Translations under genes and position numbers: made by a program
Shown: positions 48,960 to 57,771 of the stretch, piece by piece
Numbering within the stretch: the stretch's first letter is position 1
Layout of the letters: each line of letters begins with the position of its first letter
The notes under the pieces: generated by a model
Told to the model about the DNA's origin: nothing
The model's input: only the letters and a program-made list of their open reading frames with translations
Database searches by the model: none
Source: an uncultured Acetatifactor sp.
Lineage (GTDB): Bacteria; Bacillota; Clostridia; Lachnospirales; Lachnospiraceae
Direction: 5' to 3'
DNA: 64,000 nucleotides
NCBI GenBank assembly: GCA_910579755.1
Contig: CAJTVB010000018.1
Span: 10,010-74,009, forward strand

Positions 48960-50238
48960 GGAAATCATAAACAGGAAGGGACTGCGCTGCCAGATCTGTA
49001 CCGGCTGCGGGCTTTGTCCCGGTATTACCCCGGCGGGAAGCTCTGCCGGGGCAGTTCACGTTCTGGCGGAGGATGCCTTTCAGGGGGAGAGACATCCGTT
49101 GAAGGGTGAAAGCAGGCGCCTGGCAACAGCGGATATCGGCACCACCACCGTGGCCATGCTCCTTTTTGGACAAGACGGAGGAGTCCGGGACAGATATGTG
49201 GCAGTGAACCCTCAGACTGCCTGGGGGGCGGACGTAATCTCCCGGATCCGGGCGGCGGGGGATAAGGCTGTGGCCGGAAAGCTGCAGGAGGAGATTCGGA
49301 AGGTGCTGGAACAGGGATTACGCCGCTTTACTCTGGATTTGGAACCCGGTGAGAGCCTGTATTTGGTACTGGCGGCCAATACCGCCATGAGTTATCTGCT
49401 CATGGGGTGGGATACGTCCGAGCTGGGGCGGGCCCCGTTTTATGCGTCACGGCTTTCGGGCGGGAGTTTTATGCTGAGAGAGTATTCCTGCTTTCTATAT
49501 CCCGGTCTGTCAGCCTTTGTGGGCGGCGATATTCTGGCGGGAATTTTTGCCTGCTGTATGGAGGAAAAGGAAGAGACCACGCTTCTCATTGATCTGGGAA
49601 CCAACGGAGAGATGGTATTGGGGAGCAGGCAGCGGCGCATATCCTGTGCCACCGCCGCGGGCCCTGCCTTTGAAGGCGGTGTAAACAGAGGAATCTGGGG
49701 GGCGGATATGGTGAGCCTGCTGGCCCGTCTGCTTCGGGAAGGCATTATGGATGAAACCGGGCTTTTGGCGGATCCGTATTTTGATACCGGTATCCGTATC
49801 GGAAACGTCCAGGTGACACAGGAGGCCGTGCGCAGTGTCCAGCTGGCCAAGGCGGCCATACGGGCGGGAACGGAGATTCTGCTGAAACGGTATGGCATCG
49901 GAGCGGATCAGGTGGACAGGGTGGTGCTGGCGGGAGGCTTCGGCTATTATTTAAAGCCGGCAGACGCCGCAAGGATCGGGCTGATTCCGAAGGAGCTGGC
50001 CGGAAAGGCCGCAGCAGGAGGCAATACGGCTCTGGCCGGCTGTCTGAGAGCCGGCAGACAGATACTGGAGGAGGGCAGCCCGGAGGGACTGGAGGAGCTT
50101 CTGGCTGGAATCGCTTCGAATACGGAAGTGATTAATCTGGCGGAGGAGGAAAGCTTTGGAGACATATATATTCAGCAGATGTGGTTTCCTGAGGAAGGGA
50201 TTGAACGGTTTTTCGGCATAAAGGAGAGTGTGTTTTGA
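48952..50238 (+). CDS. ASKHA-domain protein (DUF4445, RACo-like) with a CxxCxxCxxC site
   Basis: A 428-residue protein. The ASKHA ATPase fold of the DUF4445/RACo family is clear: ATADIGTTTVAMLLF, LLIDLGTNGEMVLG and VVLAGGFGYYLKPADAARIGLIP. RACo-type activators re-reduce corrinoid proteins using an N-terminal [2Fe-2S] domain. Here that domain is absent and replaced by a Cys cluster CQICTGCGLC (Cys13, 16, 19, 22), which could hold a [4Fe-4S] cluster. The start is uncertain: TTG at 48952 has AAGGAG nine bases upstream, while ATG at 48931 has no ribosome site. It overlaps both neighbours. No corrinoid methyltransferase is in the window. Confidence 0.72.
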   Translation: MCEEIINRKGLRCQICTGCGLCPGITPAGSSAGAVHVLAEDAFQGERHPLKGESRRLATADIGTTTVAMLLFGQDGGVRDRYVAVNPQTAWGADVISRIRAAGDKAVAGKLQEEIRKVLEQGLRRFTLDLEPGESLYLVLAANTAMSYLLMGWDTSELGRAPFYASRLSGGSFMLREYSCFLYPGLSAFVGGDILAGIFACCMEEKEETTLLIDLGTNGEMVLGSRQRRISCATAAGPAFEGGVNRGIWGADMVSLLARLLREGIMDETGLLADPYFDTGIRIGNVQVTQEAVRSVQLAKAAIRAGTEILLKRYGIGADQVDRVVLAGGFGYYLKPADAARIGLIPKELAGKAAAGGNTALAGCLRAGRQILEEGSPEGLEELLAGIASNTEVINLAEEESFGDIYIQQMWFPEEGIERFFGIKESVF

Positions 50239-51992
50239 AACAGCTTGTGAGGAAATATCTTTGCCCGTATTTTTTCAGAATGGGGATCGGGTTTGGAATC
50301 AAGTTCGGGGGAACGATTATGGATCTGTGCATTCCCTACATTCTGGCCCATATCATTGACCGAGTGATACCGGCCCGGAACCGGCCCGCCGTATTTGGCT
50401 GGGGCGGCCTGATGCTGCTGTGCTCGTTTCTGGCCGTGTCCATGAATATCATAGCAAACCGCATGGCTTCCAGGGTGGCCAGTGATGCCGCCGAGATCAT
50501 CCGCCGGGATCTGTTTTGCAAAACAATGCATTTGTCCAACGCTCAGATAGATTCCTTTACGAAGCCGTCCCTGATCTCCAGAATGACTACAGACACTTAT
50601 AATGTGCATCAAGCCCTGGGGAGGGTCCAGAGGCTGGGGGTAAGAGCGCCCATTTTGCTGCTGGGGGGCATCCTGGTGACCTTTACTCTGGACTGGGCTA
50701 TGGCCTGCGTGCTTCTGGCCGCCCTTCCGCTGCTGGCGCTGATCACCATAGCCGTGTCCCGGCGCAGTATTCCTATGTTTGGCGCATTGCAGGAGGCCAT
50801 TGACCGGTTTGTCCGGATGGTGAGAGAAGATATCGCAGGGATCCGGGTTATAAAGGCGTTGTCCAGGACCGGCTTTGAGACGGAAAAGTTCAGGAGCATC
50901 AACGCTGAGGTGGCCCGGAGGGAGAAAAAGAACGGAATGGTCATGGCGGTGATCGACCCTTCTGTGAGCATTCTGCTGAATCTTGGTCTGGTGGGGGTTA
51001 TTCTTACCGGCGCCTTCCGGGTGAACGCAGGCACCTCGGAGGTGGGAAAGATTCTGGCCTTTACTACATATTTTACCATTATTCTCAATGCGGTCATGTC
51101 AATTACCAGAATGTTTACCATGCTGTCCAAGGCTATCGCCTCCGGCAGCCGTATCTGGCAGGTGCTGGAGTGCGGTGAAGACCTGCAGGTGCTTGAGAAG
51201 GTGTATGGGGAGGAGAAGTATGAGGAGATGTATGGGGAGGAGGCTATGGAGGACTGTGAAATCTGCTTTGACCATGTGACCTTCTCTTACCGGAAAAAGG
51301 GGGAACCCAATATCCGGGATCTGTCTTTTCGTATCCGCCGGGGGGAAACGCTGGGAATCATTGGGGAAATCGGATCCGGGAAAACTACCATTATCAATCT
51401 CCTTCTGCGGCTTTACGATACAGACCAGGGGCGGATCCTCATCGGAGGGCGGGATGTGCGTGAGATTCCGACCCGGGAGTTCAAGGACATGTTCGGGGTG
51501 GCTTTTCAGAATGATACCCTGTTTGAGGACACGATTGCGGGAAATGTGACCCTGGGACGCCAAATGAGCCAGGAGCAGGTACAGGAGGCTCTCCTGTACG
51601 CCAGAGCCAGTGAGTTTGTGGAAAGCAGGTCGGGGCGGGAGGCGGAAGCGCTGAACATCAAAGGGGCCAATCTCAGCGGAGGACAAAAGCAGCGGGTGCT
51701 CATTGCCAGAGCCCTGGCCGCCAGGCCCAGAATTCTCATACTGGACGATTCCTCCAGCGCCTTGGACTATCGCACGGATGCCCAGCTGCGCCGGGGGATC
51801 CGGGAGCACTTTCAGGAGACTACACTGGTGATGGTGGCCCAGCGGGTCAGCACTGTCAGAAACGCCGATCATATTCTGGTGATGGAGGATGGGGCGCCTG
51901 TGGGATACGGTTCTCATAAAGAGCTTTTGGATAATTGCGCTGTGTACCGGGAGATCAGCCGTTCACAGATGGGAGAGGAGGCGGCAGGGTGA
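50235..51992 (+). CDS. Heterodimeric ABC exporter subunit with degenerate catalytic site
   Basis: A 585-residue half-transporter. Six membrane helices (about 15-310) are followed by an ATPase domain: Walker A GEIGSGKTT, signature LSGGQKQRVLIARAL, Walker B ending ILDDSSSALD. In the last, the catalytic Glu is replaced by Asp, a mark of the non-consensus site in heterodimeric exporters. It starts with TTG at 50235, inside the upstream stop (four-base overlap), AAGGAG upstream. Partner is the next gene. Drug, lipid or peptide export is possible; the substrate is not shown. Confidence 0.9.
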   Translation: MKQLVRKYLCPYFFRMGIGFGIKFGGTIMDLCIPYILAHIIDRVIPARNRPAVFGWGGLMLLCSFLAVSMNIIANRMASRVASDAAEIIRRDLFCKTMHLSNAQIDSFTKPSLISRMTTDTYNVHQALGRVQRLGVRAPILLLGGILVTFTLDWAMACVLLAALPLLALITIAVSRRSIPMFGALQEAIDRFVRMVREDIAGIRVIKALSRTGFETEKFRSINAEVARREKKNGMVMAVIDPSVSILLNLGLVGVILTGAFRVNAGTSEVGKILAFTTYFTIILNAVMSITRMFTMLSKAIASGSRIWQVLECGEDLQVLEKVYGEEKYEEMYGEEAMEDCEICFDHVTFSYRKKGEPNIRDLSFRIRRGETLGIIGEIGSGKTTIINLLLRLYDTDQGRILIGGRDVREIPTREFKDMFGVAFQNDTLFEDTIAGNVTLGRQMSQEQVQEALLYARASEFVESRSGREAEALNIKGANLSGGQKQRVLIARALAARPRILILDDSSSALDYRTDAQLRRGIREHFQETTLVMVAQRVSTVRNADHILVMEDGAPVGYGSHKELLDNCAVYREISRSQMGEEAAG

Positions 51993-53752
51993 AGGGTATG
52001 AAGGAAGATAAGAAGCGGTATTCGGGCAGAACCATTCTGCGTCTGGGGAGATATATGCTCCAATATAAGTGGATGCTGACGCTGGCTTTTTTGTGTACCC
52101 TGGGAAGCAATCTTTTTTCCCTGATCGGCCCAAAGCTTACGGGACTGTGTATCGGAGCCGTGGAGCCGGGAAGAGGAGCCGTGGACTTCGGGGCCGTGTT
52201 TTATTATGGGGCCTGGATGGCGGGCTTTTATGTGATATCCGCAGGTATGTCCTATGGGCTGCAGGTGCTGATGCTGACCATCAGCCGCCGGGTGGTGTTT
52301 CGGATGCGCCAGGAGGTGTTTGAGAAGCTGATGGCCCTGCCGGTGGGGTATTTTGACACTCATCAGACCGGGGATGTGATCAGCCGGATTTCATACGATA
52401 TCGACACGGTGAACGCCTCCCTGTCCAATGATCTGGTACAGCTTCTGACCACCGTGATCACCGTGGCAGGAGCGTTGGTGATGATGGTAACTATTTCTCC
52501 CAGGCTGGTGCTGGTGTTTGCCTTTACGGTGCCTCTTTCACTTTTTATCACAAAATACATCACCGGCCGGACCAGGCCTCTCTTTCGGAAGCGGTCCGCC
52601 AGCCTGGGGGAGCTGAATGGTTTTGTGGAGGAGATGATTTCCGGCCAGAAAACCCTGAAGGTCTATGGCAGGGAGGAGTATACCCAGAGCCGTTTTGACC
52701 GGAAAAACAAGGAGGCGGTGGAGGCCTATTACCAGGCGGAATATTATGGAAGCGTAGTGGGACCCTGTGTGAATTTTATCAACAATCTTTCTCTTTCTCT
52801 GATCAGTGTGTTTGGGGCACTCTTGTATCTGGGCGGCGCTATGAGTGTGGGGGATATTTCCTCCTTTGTGCTTTATTCCAGAAAGTTTTCCGGACCCATC
52901 AATGAGGCGGCCAATATTTTCAGCGAGCTACAGTCGGCTCTGGCGGCGGCAGAGAGGGTGTTTCGTCTGATGGATGAGGAGACGGAGTCTGCGGATGCGC
53001 CCGGAGCAGGAGAGCTGGTCCGGGTCCGGGGAGACGTGAGACTGCAGCATGTGAATTTCGGGTATGAGCCGGGAAGGATGATTCTGCGGAACTTAAGCCT
53101 GGAGGCACATCCGGGAAGGCTTATTGCCATCGTGGGTCCCACCGGAGCAGGCAAGACTACCCTGATCAACCTGTTGATGCGGTTTTATGATCCCCAGAGC
53201 GGGGAGATTCTGGTAGACGGCCAAAACGCGCTGAGCTATACCAGGAGCAGCCTGCGCAGGGCCTATGCCATGGTGCTTCAGGATACCTGGCTGTTTCATG
53301 GTACTATCTATGAAAATCTGGCTTACGGGAAAATGGATGCAGGCCGGGAAGAGGTGGAGGCGGCGGCCAAAGCCGCCCGGATCCATTCCTTTATCATGCG
53401 CCTGCCGGAAGGGTATGACACGGTACTCACCGATGAGGGAACCAATATATCCAAGGGACAGAAGCAGCTTCTCACTATTGCCAGAGCCATGCTGCTGGAC
53501 GCCAGGATGCTGATCCTGGACGAAGCCACCTCCAATGTGGACACCCGCACCGAACAGCAGATCCAACGGGCCATGCGCACGCTTATGGAGGGAAAAACCT
53601 GCTTTGTCATAGCCCATCGGCTGTCCACTATCGAAAACGCCGATCTGATCCTGGTGGTGGACGAAGGGGAAGTGGTAGAGCAGGGCACTCACAGAGAGCT
53701 GATGAACCGGGGCGGCACATACAGGCGGATGTATGAGGCGCAGTTCGAGTGA
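51989..53752 (+). CDS. Heterodimeric ABC exporter subunit with intact catalytic Glu
   Basis: A 587-residue half-transporter. Six membrane helices come first. The ATPase domain has Walker A GPTGAGKTT, Walker B ILDEATSNVD with the catalytic Glu, and an altered signature ISKGQKQLLTIARAM instead of LSGGQ. This complements the defect in its partner, so together they form one full and one degenerate site, as in BmrCD-like exporters. It starts at GTG 51989, with GAGGAGG seven bases upstream, overlapping the partner's stop by four bases. Confidence 0.9.
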   Translation: MKGMKEDKKRYSGRTILRLGRYMLQYKWMLTLAFLCTLGSNLFSLIGPKLTGLCIGAVEPGRGAVDFGAVFYYGAWMAGFYVISAGMSYGLQVLMLTISRRVVFRMRQEVFEKLMALPVGYFDTHQTGDVISRISYDIDTVNASLSNDLVQLLTTVITVAGALVMMVTISPRLVLVFAFTVPLSLFITKYITGRTRPLFRKRSASLGELNGFVEEMISGQKTLKVYGREEYTQSRFDRKNKEAVEAYYQAEYYGSVVGPCVNFINNLSLSLISVFGALLYLGGAMSVGDISSFVLYSRKFSGPINEAANIFSELQSALAAAERVFRLMDEETESADAPGAGELVRVRGDVRLQHVNFGYEPGRMILRNLSLEAHPGRLIAIVGPTGAGKTTLINLLMRFYDPQSGEILVDGQNALSYTRSSLRRAYAMVLQDTWLFHGTIYENLAYGKMDAGREEVEAAAKAARIHSFIMRLPEGYDTVLTDEGTNISKGQKQLLTIARAMLLDARMLILDEATSNVDTRTEQQIQRAMRTLMEGKTCFVIAHRLSTIENADLILVVDEGEVVEQGTHRELMNRGGTYRRMYEAQFE

Positions 53753-53858
53753 CTTGCCTTTCTTTACACAAAGCTGAAAAGAAAGGCGGAGGCGATTGAG
53801 GCCTGGCAGCAAACATCCTGAATGTGAAGAATTAGTGTCATAAAAATATATAATTTAG

Positions 53859-53891
53859 GGCACATTGTTCCATATGGTGGAACAATGTGCC
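53859..53891. promoter_or_regulatory. 14-base inverted repeat upstream of the RpiR gene
   Basis: GGCACATTGTTCCA (53859-53872) is repeated inverted and perfect at 53878-53891, with a five-base spacer. It lies 18 bases upstream of the -35 box of the next gene and is not followed by a T run. It is either the terminator-like end of the exporter operon or, more likely, an operator for the RpiR regulator. Confidence 0.65.
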
Positions 53892-53908
53892 TATTAAGTT
53901 GTATATTG

Positions 53909-53937
53909 TTGACAAAAATATTGCAAACAGGTATTGT
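53909..53937 (+). promoter_or_regulatory. Promoter of the muramic-acid operon
   Basis: TTGACA (53909-53914) and TATTGT (53932-53937) with a 17-base spacer, just upstream of the AAAGGAG and ATG of the RpiR gene. Confidence 0.65.
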
Positions 53938-53955
53938 GACAGAAAGGAGAAGAGA

Positions 53956-54798
53956 ATGAAACATGTGTTGATGAGACTTCAGGAATATGAGAAGCAGGCA
54001 AGCGCCACAGAAAAAAACGTAATCCTGTATTTTCTGGAAAAGACGGAGGAAGCAGGGGAGCTGAGTATTTATGAAATAGCGGAAAAAACCTATTCCTCTC
54101 CATCCACCATCATCCGCCTGTGCAAAAAGGTGGGGTTTCAGGGATACAAGGATTTCAGAAAATCGCTTCTTTACGAAACGGCTGTCCGCAAGGAGTCTGC
54201 CATGAAGCACATGGAGGAGATCCGGCAGGAGGACAGCCTGGAGGAAATCGTAAATAAGGTTACCATCAAAAATATCATGTCTCTGGAAAACACCCAGAAG
54301 CTGGTGGATCTGGATGTGCTGAAAAAGAGCGTGGATCTGTTGGTCGCCGCGGAAAGTGTCCATTTGTTCGGACTGGGGGCCAGCCTTGTGGTGGCGCAGG
54401 ATGCCTATTTAAAATTTTTGAGGATCTATAAGCCCTGTTTTATGGGGCCGGACGTACACGCCCAGTATTTGCAGGCCATGAATGCCAGAAAGGGAAGTGT
54501 GGCCATCATTTTAAGCTATTCGGGAAGAACGCAGGAGATGATCCGTTGTGCGGAGGAGCTGAGCAAAAACGGGGTTCCCATCATACTGATATCTAAGTTC
54601 GGCGCTTCACCTCTGGCTAAAATAGCGGACTGCAACCTGAGTGTGGCGGCAATGGAATACATTGTGAGAAGCGGAGCCATGTCATCCCGTATTTCTCAGC
54701 TGAATATGATTGATATTTTGTATACGGCATACATCAACAGAGATTTTGAAAATAACATGAACCGTCTGCAGAGAACGCATATCAGGAAACAGGAATAA
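53956..54798 (+). CDS. RpiR/MurR-family regulator
   Basis: A 280-residue regulator. The N-terminal HTH_6 domain (about 1-75) has LSIYEIAEKTYSSPSTIIRLCKKVGFQGYKDFRKSL. The C-terminal SIS domain (about 110-260), with VHLFGLGASLVVAQDAYLKFLR and AIILSYSGRTQEMIRCAEEL, binds a phosphosugar. With murQ next, N-acetylmuramic acid 6-phosphate is the likely ligand, as for E. coli MurR. I start it at 53956 after AAAGGAG rather than at 53887. A perfect inverted repeat upstream could be its operator. Confidence 0.88.
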   Translation: MKHVLMRLQEYEKQASATEKNVILYFLEKTEEAGELSIYEIAEKTYSSPSTIIRLCKKVGFQGYKDFRKSLLYETAVRKESAMKHMEEIRQEDSLEEIVNKVTIKNIMSLENTQKLVDLDVLKKSVDLLVAAESVHLFGLGASLVVAQDAYLKFLRIYKPCFMGPDVHAQYLQAMNARKGSVAIILSYSGRTQEMIRCAEELSKNGVPIILISKFGASPLAKIADCNLSVAAMEYIVRSGAMSSRISQLNMIDILYTAYINRDFENNMNRLQRTHIRKQE

Positions 54799-54831
54799 GA
54801 ACATAAACGGAGGGTCTGCGGGGGCAGACAG

Positions 54832-55758
54832 ATGGGAGAGACAGCGATGGGAGACTGCTATTCGGGAATGGAAACAGAAAAACTGAATCCGCGCACACAG
54901 AATATCGATCTGTGCAGCGCTCAGGAGATTGTCACCATGATCAATCAGGAGGACGCAAAGGTTGCGGATGCGGTAAAAGAGGCGCTGCCTCAGATTGGTG
55001 AGGCGGTGGAGAGAATCTACAAAGCACTGAGAGAGGGCGGGCATCTATTGTATATGGGGGCAGGCACCTCTGGCAGGCTGGGGGTTCTGGATGCTTCGGA
55101 ATGTATACCCACCTTTGGAGTAGGAAAAGATATGGTACAGGGATACATCGCCGGCGGAGATGTGGCTCTTCGTGTTCCCATCGAGGGCTGTGAGGATGAT
55201 GCGGGACTGGGGAGAGAACAGGTCAGGGCCTGCGGAATCGGAGAGAAGGATGTGGTGGTGGGGATCAGCGCCAGCGGAAGGGCGCCCTTTGTGATCGGTG
55301 CCATGGAAGAGGCCAGGGAGCGGGGAGCGCAGACCATTGCGGTGGTGAATAATCCCGGAAGCCGGATCAGAGATTATGTGGATGTGTGCATCGAAGCGGT
55401 GACGGGTCCGGAGGTGATCAGCGGTTCTACCAGAATGAAGGCCGGCACCGCACAGAAAATGATACTTAATATGCTGTCCACGGCTTCCATGATAAAGCTG
55501 GGAAAGGTCTACGGTAATCTGATGGTGGATCTGAAGGCTTCCAACAAGAAGCTGGAGGACAGAGCCGAAAGGATATTCTGCAAGGCTACGGGAAGATCCA
55601 GAGAGGAGGCTGACAAATATCTGAAGGCTTCGGGGATGAACAGCAAGGTTGCCATTCTGATGTGTCTGTCCCATCTGAATAAAGAGGAAGCGGAGGATGT
55701 GCTGGCTCAAAACGATGGTTTTCTGAGGGTGGCTCTGGATAAAGCAAAGGAGGTCTGA
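54832..55758 (+). CDS. murQ: N-acetylmuramic acid 6-phosphate etherase
   Basis: A 308-residue SIS-domain etherase. The active-site region is YMGAGTSGRLGVLDASECIPTFG, with the catalytic Glu in DASEC, followed by VVVGISASGRAPFVIGAMEEA. The second conserved region is GSTRMKAGTAQKMILNMLST. It cleaves the lactyl ether of MurNAc-6-phosphate to give GlcNAc-6-phosphate and lactate in cell-wall recycling. The start may be 54832, 54847 or 54868; a small hairpin TCTGC/GCAGA covers the first site. No MurNAc kinase or PTS MurP gene is in the window. Confidence 0.94.
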   Translation: MGETAMGDCYSGMETEKLNPRTQNIDLCSAQEIVTMINQEDAKVADAVKEALPQIGEAVERIYKALREGGHLLYMGAGTSGRLGVLDASECIPTFGVGKDMVQGYIAGGDVALRVPIEGCEDDAGLGREQVRACGIGEKDVVVGISASGRAPFVIGAMEEARERGAQTIAVVNNPGSRIRDYVDVCIEAVTGPEVISGSTRMKAGTAQKMILNMLSTASMIKLGKVYGNLMVDLKASNKKLEDRAERIFCKATGRSREEADKYLKASGMNSKVAILMCLSHLNKEEAEDVLAQNDGFLRVALDKAKEV

Positions 55759-56706
55759 ATGAAAAGCAAGGTGAAAGCTTCTCAAGTGAAAGCTCCCAGG
55801 AAAAGTCTCGGGAAGAGAATGTGGAGAGCAAAGCATGTCTATCTTTTGATCCTGCCGGTGGTGGTCTGGTTCATCCTGTTCCAGTACTGGCCCATGATGT
55901 GGCTGTCCATTTCCTTTTTTGATTATGATCTGTACCGGGGATTATCCGGAAGCGAGTTTGTGGGACTCCAGAACTTTATCAAATTTTTCACGGGCCTGGA
56001 TTTCTGGAGGCTGATCAGAAATGTTCTGTTGATGAATCTGTACGCTTTGGCGGTAGGTTTTCCCATACCCATTATATTTGCGCTGTTTCTGAATGAGTTC
56101 CGAACCAGAAAGTTTAAAAAGGTGGTTCAGACCGTGAGCTTTCTTCCCCATTTTATTTCCATGGTGGCTTTTGTGACCATAGTGACGGAATTTCTTTCTC
56201 CATCCACAGGAGTGCTGGCGGATATTTTTCGGTTTTTTGGAAAAGAACCCATATTTTTTCTGGGAAAGGCCAAGTATTTCCGGACAATCATGGTGTTTTC
56301 CGGAGTGTGGCAGGAAATGGGCTACAGCGCCATCATTTATTTATCGGCTCTGACGGCCATTGATGTAAATCTGTATGAGGCGGCCATGGCCGACGGGGCA
56401 AACCGGTGGAAGCGGCTGATACACATCACTCTTCCCGGCATTATGCCTACCATAGTGGTTATGTTCATACTGAGGATCGGATCTCTGATTAACGCCAATT
56501 TTGAAAAAATTTATCTGTTCCAGAATTCCATGAACCTGGAGGTATCGGAGGTAATCCAGACCTGGGTTTATAAGAGGGGCATGATCAAATATGACTACAG
56601 TCTGGCTACTGCCGCAGGGCTTTTCAACGGAGCGGTGGCGCTGATATTGGTGATTGCGGCAAATTGGTTCAGCAAGCGTTACTCCGATTCCTCGGGAGTC
56701 TGGTGA
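55759..56706 (+). CDS. ABC importer permease, LplB-type, in the muramic-acid operon
   Basis: A 315-residue permease. A basic N-terminus precedes VYLLILPVVVWFILFQYWPMMW. Six membrane segments and the coupling loop YEAAMADGANRWKRLIHITLP follow. It is of the LplB class used for oligosaccharides. The ATG follows the murQ stop directly, with AAAGGAGG upstream, so the importer is tightly tied to MurNAc metabolism. No ATPase gene is present; a shared MsmX-like ATPase would be needed. Confidence 0.9.
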   Translation: MKSKVKASQVKAPRKSLGKRMWRAKHVYLLILPVVVWFILFQYWPMMWLSISFFDYDLYRGLSGSEFVGLQNFIKFFTGLDFWRLIRNVLLMNLYALAVGFPIPIIFALFLNEFRTRKFKKVVQTVSFLPHFISMVAFVTIVTEFLSPSTGVLADIFRFFGKEPIFFLGKAKYFRTIMVFSGVWQEMGYSAIIYLSALTAIDVNLYEAAMADGANRWKRLIHITLPGIMPTIVVMFILRIGSLINANFEKIYLFQNSMNLEVSEVIQTWVYKRGMIKYDYSLATAAGLFNGAVALILVIAANWFSKRYSDSSGVW

Positions 56707-56741
56707 GCGGTATGGCGGTTGGCAGGGATGGGAGGTTTTAT

Positions 56742-57629
56742 ATGCTGCATAAGAAAATGAGCCGTATGGATTATATTGTGGAAGTCATATTGATTTTGAT
56801 AGGCGTCCTCATATGTGTCTGTATTTTATATCCGATTTTGAATATTCTTGCCATATCCCTGAGCGCGGACGGGCCGGTGCTGCGCAACGAGGTGAGGCTG
56901 CTTCCCCAGGGATTCACACTGAAGGCCTATGAAGAGGTCATTGTGAACAAGGGAGTTCTGAGGGCCTTCGGAAATTCGATTTTTATAGCGCTGGCAGGCT
57001 GTGCCTTAAGCTTGATCGCCACTTATTTTGCGGCATATCCAATCGCCTGCTGTGAATTTCCCGGGAAAAAGATATACAACATTTTCGTTTTGATTCCCAT
57101 GTGGTTTCAGGGAGGCATGATTCCCGCTTATCTGTGTGTGCAGAAGCTGGGACTGATCAACAGCTACTGGGCGCTGATTCTTACCGCGTTGATCTCTTCT
57201 TACCATGTGCTGATTCTCTCCAGCTTCCTGAAGGGGATTCCCAAAGATCTGCTGGAGTCGGCCCGCATCGACGGAGCCAGCGAGCTGAGAGTCATGTTTC
57301 AGGTGGTGGCGCCAATGGCCAAGGCATCCTTTGCCACCATCGCATTGTGGGTGATCGCGGCACATTGGAACGCCTATTTCGGCCCCCTGCTGTATCTTAC
57401 GGATTCCAGCAAATATACCCTGCAGCAGGTGCTCAGAGAGATCGTTCTGGAGGCCAATGCACTGCAGTATGATCTGGGGACGGTGAGGCCGGGCCAGCCC
57501 AGCGTGAATCTGGCGGATCAGATCCGCTATGCGGTGCTGATTGTATCCATGGTTCCCATGATGGCTATTTATCCCTTCGTTCAGAAGTATTTTGTGAAAG
57601 GCGTCACCCTGGGGGCTGTAAAAGGCTGA
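56742..57629 (+). CDS. ABC importer permease, LplC/YtcP-type, in the muramic-acid operon
   Basis: A 295-residue permease that starts at 56742 (GGGAGG upstream) and not at the earlier in-frame starts that overlap the previous gene. It has six membrane segments, the coupling loop LESARIDGASELRVMFQVVAP and the family end YPFVQKYFVKGVTLGAVKG. It partners the LplB-type permease upstream. Confidence 0.9.
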   Translation: MLHKKMSRMDYIVEVILILIGVLICVCILYPILNILAISLSADGPVLRNEVRLLPQGFTLKAYEEVIVNKGVLRAFGNSIFIALAGCALSLIATYFAAYPIACCEFPGKKIYNIFVLIPMWFQGGMIPAYLCVQKLGLINSYWALILTALISSYHVLILSSFLKGIPKDLLESARIDGASELRVMFQVVAPMAKASFATIALWVIAAHWNAYFGPLLYLTDSSKYTLQQVLREIVLEANALQYDLGTVRPGQPSVNLADQIRYAVLIVSMVPMMAIYPFVQKYFVKGVTLGAVKG

Positions 57630-57771
57630 AAAATCTGAGAAGACAGATATTTACTGCAAAGTCGGATTTTTATTGCATAGACAGATTGAAGAGGAGCAGA
57701 AAGCCTTTCCGGAGAGGCATGGAATCCTCGCTCACATATTAATTTTATTTCAATCCAAAGGAGGATAGAAA

